Origin: Prosthecobacter sp.
Lineage (GTDB): Bacteria > Verrucomicrobiota > Verrucomicrobiia > Verrucomicrobiales > Verrucomicrobiaceae
Assembly: GCF_034366625.1 (NCBI RefSeq)
Contig: NZ_JAXMIH010000014.1
Coordinates: forward strand, 340,212-404,211
Length of the DNA: 64,000 nucleotides
Reading direction: 5' to 3'
Shown here: positions 8,919-16,835 of the stretch, piece after piece
How the letters are laid out: the number at the start of each line of letters is the position of its first letter
Numbering within the stretch: the stretch's first letter is position 1
The notes under the pieces: model-generated
What the model saw: the letters and a program-made list of their open reading frames with translations, nothing else
What the model was told of the DNA's origin: nothing
The model's database searches: none
Program-made: the position numbers and the translations under genes

Positions 8919-10124
8919 TTAGCGCTGCGGATTCTCATACCAGATCACACCAAGTTGGTCGCGTTCCTCGCAGGTGATGACATCGAGATCGCCATCACCG
9001 TCGAGATCGAGCGTCTGCATGAGATCGTACTTCAGTCCTTCCGGCCCGCCGAGCGTGTGTTGTTTCCACGGGCCGCCACGCTGTTGTTCCAGCCACACGA
9101 TGCCTTCGAGTTCGGCTTTGGCGTTTTCGCAGGTGAACAGCAGATCTGGCAGTGAGTCACCGTTCATGTCGGCAATCTTGACTGCCTTGGCATCGCCAAG
9201 TTTTGCGCCATCAAGGGTCAAAACCTGCTCCTGCCAGCCACCATCGGCTTTTTGCAGACAAAGCACGATCTCGACCGGCTTGGCAGCCACCGCCACATCC
9301 ATCAGGCCGTCACCATTCACATCGCCGACATCAGCAAACATGACTTGCTTGCCCAATCCGCCAATCGCGTGCTCCTGCCACGCCGCGTGATCGCGATTGG
9401 CCGCAGCGCCGGGATTTTCGAGCCAGAACACGCCGGTGCGGCTGCCTTTGCGGTCGCTGAACAGCGCATCTGCGTCACCATCGCCATCCATGTCATGTGG
9501 TGCAAGCGACATGACCCAGCCGGCATCACGCAGCTTATGATATGACCACGCGCCAAGTTCATCCGGCTTCGGTGGCGCTTGCAGCCAGCCGACAGCGGCG
9601 TCTTGGCTCTTGGAAGCGACCAGTAAATCGACGCCATGCTGTTCGTCGAGATCGAGCGCCGCCACCTGCATCCACATCTGCTTGTTGGCCGTGGCTGGAA
9701 AAGCATCCGTGCGCCACTTATCACCCTCTGGGCGATGCCAATACAGCGTGCGCGTCTTGCCCTCCGTTCCGCTGACGACCTCCAGCCTGCCATCGCCATC
9801 GAGATCGGCAAAGATTGCCTCCTCCACGTTTTTGACCTCGCCCACCGTAACTTGCGGCCATGCTTCGCGCGCCTTGGCTGCGCCTGGATTCAAATACACG
9901 CGCACCACGCCGCCTTCCTCCCAGCCGGTGACGATGTCGGGCAGTCCGTCACGATTGAGATCTCCCAGCTTCACGCCATCCGCGCCACGCGAGGTATTGT
10001 CGATGGTGTGCCGCTGCCACACCACCCCCGGCGCAGACACCACTTCGCTGGCAAGCGTCCCCGCGACAGCAATCTCAGCCACCGGGGCAAACAGCATACC
10101 GAGGAGGGAAAGGCAGTATTTCAT
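8919..10124 (-). CDS. Exported FG-GAP/VCBS-repeat beta-propeller protein
   Basis: 401 residues with a signal peptide (YCLSLLGMLFAPVAEIAVAG). At least six calcium-loop repeats of FG-GAP/VCBS type occur: DLNRDGLPDIV, DLDGDGRLEVV, DMDGDGDADALF, DVNGDGLMDVAV, DMNGDSLPDLLF and DLDGDGDLDVIT. This spacing builds a seven-bladed integrin-like propeller without an enzymatic domain. Such proteins bind ligands or partners at the cell surface or in the periplasm. It lies between the S8 protease and the HEAT-like protein with gaps of 19 and 30 bases. Confidence 0.9.
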   Translation of the reverse strand: MKYCLSLLGMLFAPVAEIAVAGTLASEVVSAPGVVWQRHTIDNTSRGADGVKLGDLNRDGLPDIVTGWEEGGVVRVYLNPGAAKAREAWPQVTVGEVKNVEEAIFADLDGDGRLEVVSGTEGKTRTLYWHRPEGDKWRTDAFPATANKQMWMQVAALDLDEQHGVDLLVASKSQDAAVGWLQAPPKPDELGAWSYHKLRDAGWVMSLAPHDMDGDGDADALFSDRKGSRTGVFWLENPGAAANRDHAAWQEHAIGGLGKQVMFADVGDVNGDGLMDVAVAAKPVEIVLCLQKADGGWQEQVLTLDGAKLGDAKAVKIADMNGDSLPDLLFTCENAKAELEGIVWLEQQRGGPWKQHTLGGPEGLKYDLMQTLDLDGDGDLDVITCEERDQLGVIWYENPQR

Positions 10125-10143
10125 AAAGCGGGCGCGGCAGCAG

Positions 10144-11088
10144 TTACTTCTTCAGCACATGCTGCAAGGCCGCCATAACGTCGAGACGACGGAAAGATTG
10201 CTTCGTGGCGGCGTCTTCGACGGGTTTGCCGGTCTTTTGGAAGATCTTCATCATCGCGTCGGCGATGTTCTTGCCGTCAGCCCTCCAATCATAGCCGCTT
10301 TTCTCGATGGCCTCGCGCAGGAGCACGGCGGAGCCGCAGAGGATGGCGTTGGAGCTGCTCGTGGCCCGTGCAGGCACGAGGAGGTCGATCTTGGTGCTGC
10401 GGTCGAGGATGGCGATGTCTTTGCCGGGAGTGACTGCGCCGATGGCGAAGCAGTTCGGCTGTGACGCAGGCCACGAGATGCCCTTGGTGAAGTTGTGATT
10501 GCCCGCCGGAGCACTGACCCAAATGCCAAGTGCGCGCAACGTCGCGAGTTTAGCATCGATCTCGGTCGGTACAGGCTCGGCATGCTCTTTGTCATCGACG
10601 GGTGCCAAATTGACGGTGGTGATGTGATGCTCGGCGTGATGGTCGATGACCCACTGCAAAGCACGGGCAAGCGAGACGCTGTCGGTGATCTTGCAGTGGC
10701 AGCACTCAAGGCTGCGCACCACCGCGATCTGGTTATTGTAGGCCACGCCGCGCTTGCCGCCGTAGTTCACCGAGGATGGAATGCCGATCGTCGAGCCGTG
10801 ATAACCCTTGCCTTCGTGCTTCGGGTCATCATCACCATCCACGGCATCAAAAGTGACGCGCACCTTCGGCACGCCGTCGATCACAGCTTTCCATTCCGGC
10901 CTCGACATAGTGCAGCCATCGTCGAGCAAGACGAGCGTTTGCCCCTTGCCGAAAGTGAGCACGTCGGCGTAGGCCTTCCAGGCAGCAATGACGCCTGCGT
11001 GCTCAAACTCGGCGGGTTGCGCCGGCTCTTGAGCGGAAGCGAGGCTGGAGAACAGCAGCAAGCCAGCAACGATGCCTTTAACGCTCAT
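10144..11088 (-). CDS. Exported subtilisin-like (S8 family) peptidase
   Basis: About 314 residues, beginning MSVKGIVAGLLLFSSLASAQ, a clear signal peptide; an ATG 42 bases upstream would add a non-signal extension inside the neighbour. The triad can be traced in divergent form: Asp in LVLLDDGCTM, His in GYHGSTIG, Asn of the oxyanion hole in APAGNHNF and Ser in RATSSSNAI. The usual DTG, HGT and GTSMA motifs are therefore altered (DDG, HGS, TSSSNA). The start overlaps the end of the CxxCH gene by 11 bases, so the two are co-transcribed. Substrate unknown; processing of an exported operon product is one idea. Confidence 0.85.
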   Translation of the reverse strand: MSVKGIVAGLLLFSSLASAQEPAQPAEFEHAGVIAAWKAYADVLTFGKGQTLVLLDDGCTMSRPEWKAVIDGVPKVRVTFDAVDGDDDPKHEGKGYHGSTIGIPSSVNYGGKRGVAYNNQIAVVRSLECCHCKITDSVSLARALQWVIDHHAEHHITTVNLAPVDDKEHAEPVPTEIDAKLATLRALGIWVSAPAGNHNFTKGISWPASQPNCFAIGAVTPGKDIAILDRSTKIDLLVPARATSSSNAILCGSAVLLREAIEKSGYDWRADGKNIADAMMKIFQKTGKPVEDAATKQSFRRLDVMAALQHVLKK

Positions 11089-13516
11089 GTTTGGAGGTGA
11101 GGAAGGCCAGCAGATCACGCAGCTCCGCATCCGTCAGCGACATGACGAGTCCTGGTGGCATGAGAGAGGTCTTCAACTCGGTGCGGCTAACGATGTCGGC
11201 TTCGGGGAAGGAGCGTTCTTTGCCGGTGAGATCGCGGAAGACCTCGCTGCTGGAGGAGCGCAGAAGAATGCCGATGAACTCGGTGCCGTCCTTCAATTTG
11301 ACCACAGATGGATAAAACTGCGGGGCGACTTCGCGATGCGGCTCCAGGATGGAGCGCAGGATGGCGGCGCGGTCGCCTTGCTGCGCGATGAGGGTGAGGT
11401 CGGGGCCGACCACGTTGCCACGGCCGCTTTGGCGGTGGCAGGAGGCGCAGAGGGCGACTTTGGGATGGAAGAAGAGACGACGACCCGCCTCGACGTCGGC
11501 AGTACCGGGAAGTGAATCCAGCATCTTCAACCACGCGACGGTGTCGTCGAATACGGGACGAGCGGTGCTCATGGTGAAGGACTTGTCGTGCTCGGTGAAG
11601 CGCAGGCCACGACGGGCTTCATCGCGGATGGTGGCGTTGTCACTCTTGGCGAGCTTTTGCAGCAAGGCGGTGTCTTCGACGCCGAGAATGGCTTCCGCGC
11701 GGAGCTGCGGGCTGCGTTTTTCATCGGCGGCGACTTCTGCGGAGGCTTTGCGGGCGGCGAGCGTGCGCACGACTTCAAGCGTGAGCACGTCATCGCCTGT
11801 GGCGAGGAGTTCGTTCAGCAACGGCACGGTGAGCGCCTTGTGCGTGGCAGGAACAAGCCGCAACGCGTAACCTTTGAGTCGTGCGGGCGTTTTCGGATTC
11901 GTGATGCGTTCGACGAGCACCTCGGGATTGGTCACGCCCGCGCCGGGTTCGCCGCGCAGGGTGTTCCAAGTGGCGAGAACGGCCTCGAAGAGACGGAAAT
12001 CGAGTGTGGGGTCGGAAAGCATCGTTTCGACCTCGGGCATGAACTTCGTCAAAACGGCGTCGGCGATCCAGCGCAGGCACTCGAAACGCATTTCGGGATC
12101 GGTTTCGGCCACAAAGGCCCGCACCCACTTTTCGTCGTTCAAATCGGCGCGACGAAGCGCGACGAAGGCCCAGACGCGATCGGCTGCCGGGAGCTTTTTG
12201 AGTTCAGCGACGGTCCATGGCTGACGAGCGAGAGCGGTCAAAGCCGCATCGGAGAGATAAGAGTCACCACCACGGGCGAGTTCGAGCAGCTTGTTGGTGC
12301 TCAGCTTCGCTTTGCCTTCACGCAGTTCTTGGGCGAGACGCGCGTCATCGTTGAGCGGGTCAGGCGTGGTCTTGAGCCAGTTTGCTTTCGATTTGTCGAT
12401 CTCCACCTTCCAGAGACGACCACGGCCGTGGATCGGATACGAACTGAACACCCAGTCGTTCATGTAGAACGCACCGTCGGGGCCGACGGCCATGCAGGTG
12501 GGGCGGAAGAAATCGCTGCCGCGCACCAGCGGGATGCGCTCGGAGGTGTAGCCCGCGCCTTTTCGCGTGAGCGGGAAGTAGTCGATGCTGTGATCGCTCC
12601 ACGAGGGAATCATCACGCCGCCGCCGAGTTCGACGACCGCGCAGGGCCCCTCGCCACTCGGATGCACCATGCCGAGCGTGCCGCGCAACTCGCCGTTCCA
12701 TGCGACAAAGGGATGCACGGGCGCGCTGCCATAGACCCACTGAAAGCCGTAGTCAGCGCCTTCGACAACATTGAGCAAACGGCACGGCGGACGGCTGCCG
12801 GGATCGTTTTCAGCGGCGAAGATTTCGCCGTCTTTGCGCACGAGCAGTCCAAACGGATTCCAGAAGCCCCGTGCGATGCGACGCATCTGTTTGCCATCGG
12901 CGGTGCAGCGGAAGACGCCGCCTTCACCGCGTCCGCTCACTTTCATGCCGTCGGTGCCAGTGATGGTCCAGTCTTTGCCGAAGTTCTCGCCGAGCGAGAA
13001 GACGAGGCCGCCATCGGGATGCCAGGCCATGCCGCTGAGGCCGTTGTGCGGATAATCCGCGAGCGTGTTCATCGTGGCGAGGTTCTCTTCCAAATCGCCG
13101 ACGCCATCGCCATTCGTGTCCTTCACTCGCAGGATGCGATCACGCTCCGCGAGATAAATCCAGCCGTCCGGGCCGCATTCGACATGCATCGTGGCATCGG
13201 TCTTGTTGTAAAACACGCGGCGGTTTTTGCCGTTGGCATCAAAGACCACAATCTCATCGTGCTCAGGTCCCACATAGCCCTGCGGACGAAAATGCGTGTG
13301 GCAGGAAGCCAGCCAGATGTTGCCCTTTTCATCGACATCAATGCCCGTCGGCGTGACGAGATCGGGATGCTCGGCCAGCAATGTGAGTTTGACGCCGGGT
13401 TGTAACGTTTCGATCTGCGGTGGCAGATCCTTCGGCACATCGGGCGCTTTCGGTGGCGGGCCGGATTGGGCGAAAGCGGCGAGCGGGAGGAGAAAAGGGA
13501 GAAGTGATCGGTGCAT
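11078..13516 (-). CDS. PVC-type CxxCH heme-binding propeller dehydrogenase-like protein, 812 aa
   Basis: The start at MHRSLLPFLLPLAAFAQ gives a signal peptide; an upstream start only adds ten residues. The first half is a sugar-dehydrogenase-like six-bladed propeller (GIDVDEKGNIWLAS, GPDGWIYLAERDRILRV, DTNGDGVGD, AVGPDGAFYMNDW). A HEAT-type helical region follows, then a c-type heme site CASCH at about residues 690-694 with a heme-binding tail (VGPDLTLIAQQ, SLMPPGLVMSLTDAELRDLLAFL). Proteins of this layout are widespread and mostly uncharacterised in Planctomycetes and Verrucomicrobia. They are thought to oxidise sugars or alcohols outside the cytoplasm and pass electrons to cytochromes. It lies 71 bases after the SDR gene. 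Confidence 0.93.
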   Translation of the reverse strand: MHRSLLPFLLPLAAFAQSGPPPKAPDVPKDLPPQIETLQPGVKLTLLAEHPDLVTPTGIDVDEKGNIWLASCHTHFRPQGYVGPEHDEIVVFDANGKNRRVFYNKTDATMHVECGPDGWIYLAERDRILRVKDTNGDGVGDLEENLATMNTLADYPHNGLSGMAWHPDGGLVFSLGENFGKDWTITGTDGMKVSGRGEGGVFRCTADGKQMRRIARGFWNPFGLLVRKDGEIFAAENDPGSRPPCRLLNVVEGADYGFQWVYGSAPVHPFVAWNGELRGTLGMVHPSGEGPCAVVELGGGVMIPSWSDHSIDYFPLTRKGAGYTSERIPLVRGSDFFRPTCMAVGPDGAFYMNDWVFSSYPIHGRGRLWKVEIDKSKANWLKTTPDPLNDDARLAQELREGKAKLSTNKLLELARGGDSYLSDAALTALARQPWTVAELKKLPAADRVWAFVALRRADLNDEKWVRAFVAETDPEMRFECLRWIADAVLTKFMPEVETMLSDPTLDFRLFEAVLATWNTLRGEPGAGVTNPEVLVERITNPKTPARLKGYALRLVPATHKALTVPLLNELLATGDDVLTLEVVRTLAARKASAEVAADEKRSPQLRAEAILGVEDTALLQKLAKSDNATIRDEARRGLRFTEHDKSFTMSTARPVFDDTVAWLKMLDSLPGTADVEAGRRLFFHPKVALCASCHRQSGRGNVVGPDLTLIAQQGDRAAILRSILEPHREVAPQFYPSVVKLKDGTEFIGILLRSSSSEVFRDLTGKERSFPEADIVSRTELKTSLMPPGLVMSLTDAELRDLLAFLTSKHER

Positions 13517-13587
13517 GGAGGATTGGAATACGGACTGGCACCGCACACTTTGCGGCGGCGGCTCGCTTTACATGCGAGTGCTGGAGT

Positions 13588-14340
13588 TCAGTATGTCGCG
13601 CGACCGCCGGAGAGATCGAACACAGCGGCGGTGGTGAAGGAGCAGTCTTCGGAGCAGAGCCAGGCGACGAGCGCGGCGGCTTCCTCCTTTTTGCCAAAGC
13701 GGCCCATGGGGATCTTCGAGAGCATGTAGTCGATGTGAGACTGCTGCATCTGCAGGAGGATGTCTGTGGCGATGACGGCGGGTGTGACGGCGTTGACGGT
13801 GATGTTGGAAGTCGCGAGTTCTTTTCCAAGTGACTTGGTCAGCGCGATGACGCCTGCCTTCGACGCGCTGTAATGCGCTGCATTCGGGTTGCCTTCCTTC
13901 CCAGCGATGGAGGCGATGCTGACGATGCGGCCGTAGCCATTCTTCAGCAGATGCGGGACGACGCTGCGGCAGCAGAAGAACGGGCCGTTGAGATTGATGT
14001 CCATCACGCGCTGCCAGTCAGCGGGATCAATCTCCCAAGTCTTCGCGTTGCCGCCGGTGATGCCGGCGTTGTTCACGAGGATGTCGAGTTTTCCAAAGGC
14101 TTTCACCGTGGCCTCGGTGGCCGCTTGGACGGAGACGAGATTGGCGAGATCCACGGTGGCGGTATGCACCGTGTCCGGCGTGCCCATTTCAGCCGAAGCC
14201 TGCGCGAGCGCTGCCGCGTCCACATCCCACAGCGAGACACGAGCGCCGGAGGCGAGCAGGCGTTCGGCGATGGCGCGGCCAATGCCACGCGCGCCTCCGG
14301 TGACGATGGCGTTGCGATGATTGAGGTCGATTTGGTTCAT
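13588..14340 (-). CDS. SDR-family oxidoreductase (3-ketoacyl-ACP reductase-like), first of two
   Basis: 250 residues from MNQIDLNHRNAIVTGG; a start 36 bases upstream would run into the neighbouring gene. Classical short-chain dehydrogenase features: TGGARGIG cofactor loop, LVNNAGITGG, SIASIAGKEG with the catalytic Ser, and YSASKAG with Tyr and Lys. The Asp in LWDVDAAAL, at the end of the second strand, favours NAD. It is cytoplasmic. In this setting it more likely works on a sugar or polyol than on fatty acids, but the sequence does not settle this. It lies 20 bases after the Gfo/Idh/MocA gene. Confidence 0.92.
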   Translation of the reverse strand: MNQIDLNHRNAIVTGGARGIGRAIAERLLASGARVSLWDVDAAALAQASAEMGTPDTVHTATVDLANLVSVQAATEATVKAFGKLDILVNNAGITGGNAKTWEIDPADWQRVMDINLNGPFFCCRSVVPHLLKNGYGRIVSIASIAGKEGNPNAAHYSASKAGVIALTKSLGKELATSNITVNAVTPAVIATDILLQMQQSHIDYMLSKIPMGRFGKKEEAAALVAWLCSEDCSFTTAAVFDLSGGRATY

Positions 14341-14360
14341 GAAGGGTTGGCGTTGGATAC

Positions 14361-15719
14361 TCAAAGCTCCGTCCACTGGCCGGGCACGGGCACCGGGTAG
14401 CGGCCTTTGTCATCAGACTTGATCGGCGGTTCGCTCTCATGCGTGAGCTGGTCGATGCCGGGGAACCATTCGAACTTCGACGCGAGCGCCTCGTCCCACG
14501 TCACGCTGCGACCCATGTGCATCGCGGCGCGGCCCATGATGGCGGCGAGGTTGGAGTGCGCGGCACGTTTCGCCTGATTGAAGGGCTTGTTCGTGCGGAT
14601 CGCATCGAGGAAATCATTCCACTGATTCTGCCACACGGTGTGCTTTTCCTTCGGCGCGCGCCATTCGATGTTCCTGCGGTTGGTGTTCTGGTCTTTGTAA
14701 ATCTCCACATCGGCGGCATGCGTGTTGCCGGAGAACTGCGCGGCTTTCTTGCTGCCATGCACATAGGTGGCGAAGTGGCTCTGCGTTTTCGCGATGTAGC
14801 GCACGGTGTGCATGGCCCGCGTGCCGTTGGGGAAGGTCCACTCGACATTGAAGGCGTCGAGGTTCTGGCTGCAATCCTGGCTGTTCGCGGCGCGTCCGCA
14901 CACGCCCTGCGCGGAGACAGGCAGTGCATCGTGCAGCCAGCAAAGCTCGTCGATCTGATGGATATCCATTTCCGCCCAAAGTCCGCCGCAAACCCAGTAG
15001 AACTTCGTGAAGTTGCGCAACTGCCACTCCAGCTCGCTCTTGTCCGCTGGCTTTGGTCCGAGCCCTCCCGCAGGCCCCATGCGATAGGCGCGGGTGTATT
15101 GCAGATCGCCCAGTTCACCGGCGCGGAGGCGGCGGATGAGTTCCTCGCGGTTCGGCGAATGACGGCACATGAGACCAGCGGCAATCTTCACGCCCTTTTT
15201 CTCCGCAGCCTCGGCGGCAGCGATCACGCGCCTCACGCCGACGGGATCGGTGGCGAAGGATTTCTCCATGAAGACATTCACGCCGCGTTCCACAGCATAC
15301 TCAAGCTGCTGCGGTCGAAAGCCTGCATAGCCGGTGAGCAGCGCGATGTCGCCCGATCCAGGCCGCAGCGAATCGATGGCCTTCTTGAAAGCATCAAAGC
15401 CGATGAACTGGCGCTCCGAGGGCACATCAATGCGCTCTTGAAACTTGTCGTAGAGAACCGTGTGCGACCGCTGCAGCCGGTCTTCATACAGATCGGCCAT
15501 GGCGACGAGCTTCGTGGTGCTGCCGGTGGCTTCCATCGCATTGGCAATGGCACCGCTGCCACGTCCGCCGCTGCCGATGATGGCAAGCTGAATGGTGTCA
15601 CTGCCCGCCGCATGGACGTGCGGTATGGCGATCCCGGCCAGAGCGGATGCGGCGACGATTTTGCCGCTTTGCTGGAAGAAATCACGACGAGTCAGGTGGT
15701 TGGAGTCGGTGGGTTTCAT
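14361..15719 (-). CDS. Tat-exported Gfo/Idh/MocA oxidoreductase, 452 aa
   Basis: The N-terminus has a twin-arginine signal (LTRRDFFQQSGKIVAASALA), so a folded, cofactor-loaded enzyme is probably exported. The Rossmann motif IIGSGGRGSG follows. The usual EKP motif reads MEKSFAT. The C-terminal domain has IHQIDELCWL, where His and neighbouring residues usually sit in the active site, plus WRAPKEKHTVWQNQWNDF. Long Tat-type members of this family are common in Planctomycetes and Verrucomicrobia and belong to glucose-fructose oxidoreductase-like enzymes that keep NADP(H) bound. Substrate unknown. It is followed by the SDR and preceded by a second exported family member. Confidence 0.92.
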   Translation of the reverse strand: MKPTDSNHLTRRDFFQQSGKIVAASALAGIAIPHVHAAGSDTIQLAIIGSGGRGSGAIANAMEATGSTTKLVAMADLYEDRLQRSHTVLYDKFQERIDVPSERQFIGFDAFKKAIDSLRPGSGDIALLTGYAGFRPQQLEYAVERGVNVFMEKSFATDPVGVRRVIAAAEAAEKKGVKIAAGLMCRHSPNREELIRRLRAGELGDLQYTRAYRMGPAGGLGPKPADKSELEWQLRNFTKFYWVCGGLWAEMDIHQIDELCWLHDALPVSAQGVCGRAANSQDCSQNLDAFNVEWTFPNGTRAMHTVRYIAKTQSHFATYVHGSKKAAQFSGNTHAADVEIYKDQNTNRRNIEWRAPKEKHTVWQNQWNDFLDAIRTNKPFNQAKRAAHSNLAAIMGRAAMHMGRSVTWDEALASKFEWFPGIDQLTHESEPPIKSDDKGRYPVPVPGQWTEL

Positions 15720-15761
15720 GGTTTTGATGGGGGCTTGCGGTTGTTTGTCTGGATCAAATCA

Positions 15762-16820
15762 TCAGAGGCCCGCGAGCACCTCGCTGAGCTTCACCTCGCG
15801 TCCGAGTTCGAGGGAACGTTTGGCGGCTTCTAGCGCTGCGATGACCTCGACTTCCTCCTCGATGGGCACGCTCTCCTTGCCGGTGATGACGAGATCAAGG
15901 AAGGCCTCCAGCAGGTAGGCGTAAAGATTCGTCAAGTCGGGCGTGACCGTGCGCCAGCCCTTCTCGCCGTAGAGATTGATCTGGTAGCCGCTGCGCATCG
16001 CTTCTTTGTCGGCGACCATGAGCACGACATCGCGCTTCTCGCCGAAGCGCAGTCGCGCGATGTTCGCACCGGACTTGCCGACGTTGATGGCGCTCACGGC
16101 GCCCTTGCCGAGCACGGCGTAGGCCATCGAGAGCGCGTGGATGCCGTAATAAACCAGTTCGTTGCCGCAGATGACGCTCGCGAGATGCACCTCGCCGAGT
16201 TGCGGCAGTTCGTTGCGCAGCTTGATGATGTCGGGCACAAAACGCAGGCTGCTGGCGGACATGAAGCGCGTCTTCGTCTCGCGTGCGAGCTTCGCCACGG
16301 CGGCGGCCTCACGCGCGGTCATGGCGAGCGGCTTGTCGCAGAACGTGGGCACGCCTTTGCGCAGCGAATGCTCCGCGTATTTCCATTGCGATCCGCTGCC
16401 GTCATCAACGATGAGCACGGCATCGACACCGTCGCAGCATTGTTCGGGCGTGTCAGTCACGGTCTCGATGCCACAGACATCTGCCAGCGCTCGCGCGGCG
16501 GCTTTGTCCGTGTCCCAGATCTTCACCACGCGCGCGCCTTCGAGCCTGCGGCCTGATTTGACGAAGGTGCCCTTGAGCTGCTTCGCCTTCTCCTCGTCCC
16601 ACCCATTGAACGTCGTGGAAAAAGCGGTGCCGTGATGCGAGCCCGGCATGCGCGGCGCGGCAGGGTTGTTATAGGTGGGCGCATACGTCGCCGCAGAGAT
16701 GATGCCGAGCTTCAACGGCGCTGATTGGGCGCGTCCGATGATCGGAACTCCGGCCATCGACGCGGCAAGCGCGGCGGCGGATCGGGTGACAAACGTGCGG
16801 CGGTCGAGTGGTGGATTCAT
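15762..16820 (-). CDS. Tat-exported Gfo/Idh/MocA oxidoreductase, 352 aa
   Basis: A Tat-type signal (LDRRTFVTRSAAALAASMAG) precedes a Rossmann domain beginning LKLGIISAATYAPTYNN. The glycine-rich loop is unusual: Ala-Thr-Tyr replaces the common GxG pattern, so cofactor binding may be altered. The family motif appears as FCDKPLAMTAREAAAVAKLA. The C-terminal domain has the typical GIHALSMAYAVLG stretch. It lies 15 bases after the large CxxCH gene and 42 bases before the other exported family member, which suggests the two act on related substrates in the periplasm (inference). Confidence 0.88.
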   Translation of the reverse strand: MNPPLDRRTFVTRSAAALAASMAGVPIIGRAQSAPLKLGIISAATYAPTYNNPAAPRMPGSHHGTAFSTTFNGWDEEKAKQLKGTFVKSGRRLEGARVVKIWDTDKAAARALADVCGIETVTDTPEQCCDGVDAVLIVDDGSGSQWKYAEHSLRKGVPTFCDKPLAMTAREAAAVAKLARETKTRFMSASSLRFVPDIIKLRNELPQLGEVHLASVICGNELVYYGIHALSMAYAVLGKGAVSAINVGKSGANIARLRFGEKRDVVLMVADKEAMRSGYQINLYGEKGWRTVTPDLTNLYAYLLEAFLDLVITGKESVPIEEEVEVIAALEAAKRSLELGREVKLSEVLAGL

Positions 16821-16835
16821 GGCGTGTGGATGGGA

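Noticed and set aside
11588..13405. 605-codon open frame on the plus strand, antisense to the 812-aa CxxCH protein
   Set aside because: Product lacks any domain and is Arg/His/Ala-rich; it mirrors the codon bias of the well-supported minus-strand gene.
14439..15833. 464-codon plus-strand frame opposite the Tat Gfo/Idh/MocA gene
   Set aside because: Same kind of antisense shadow in GC-rich DNA; the minus-strand frame has family motifs throughout.
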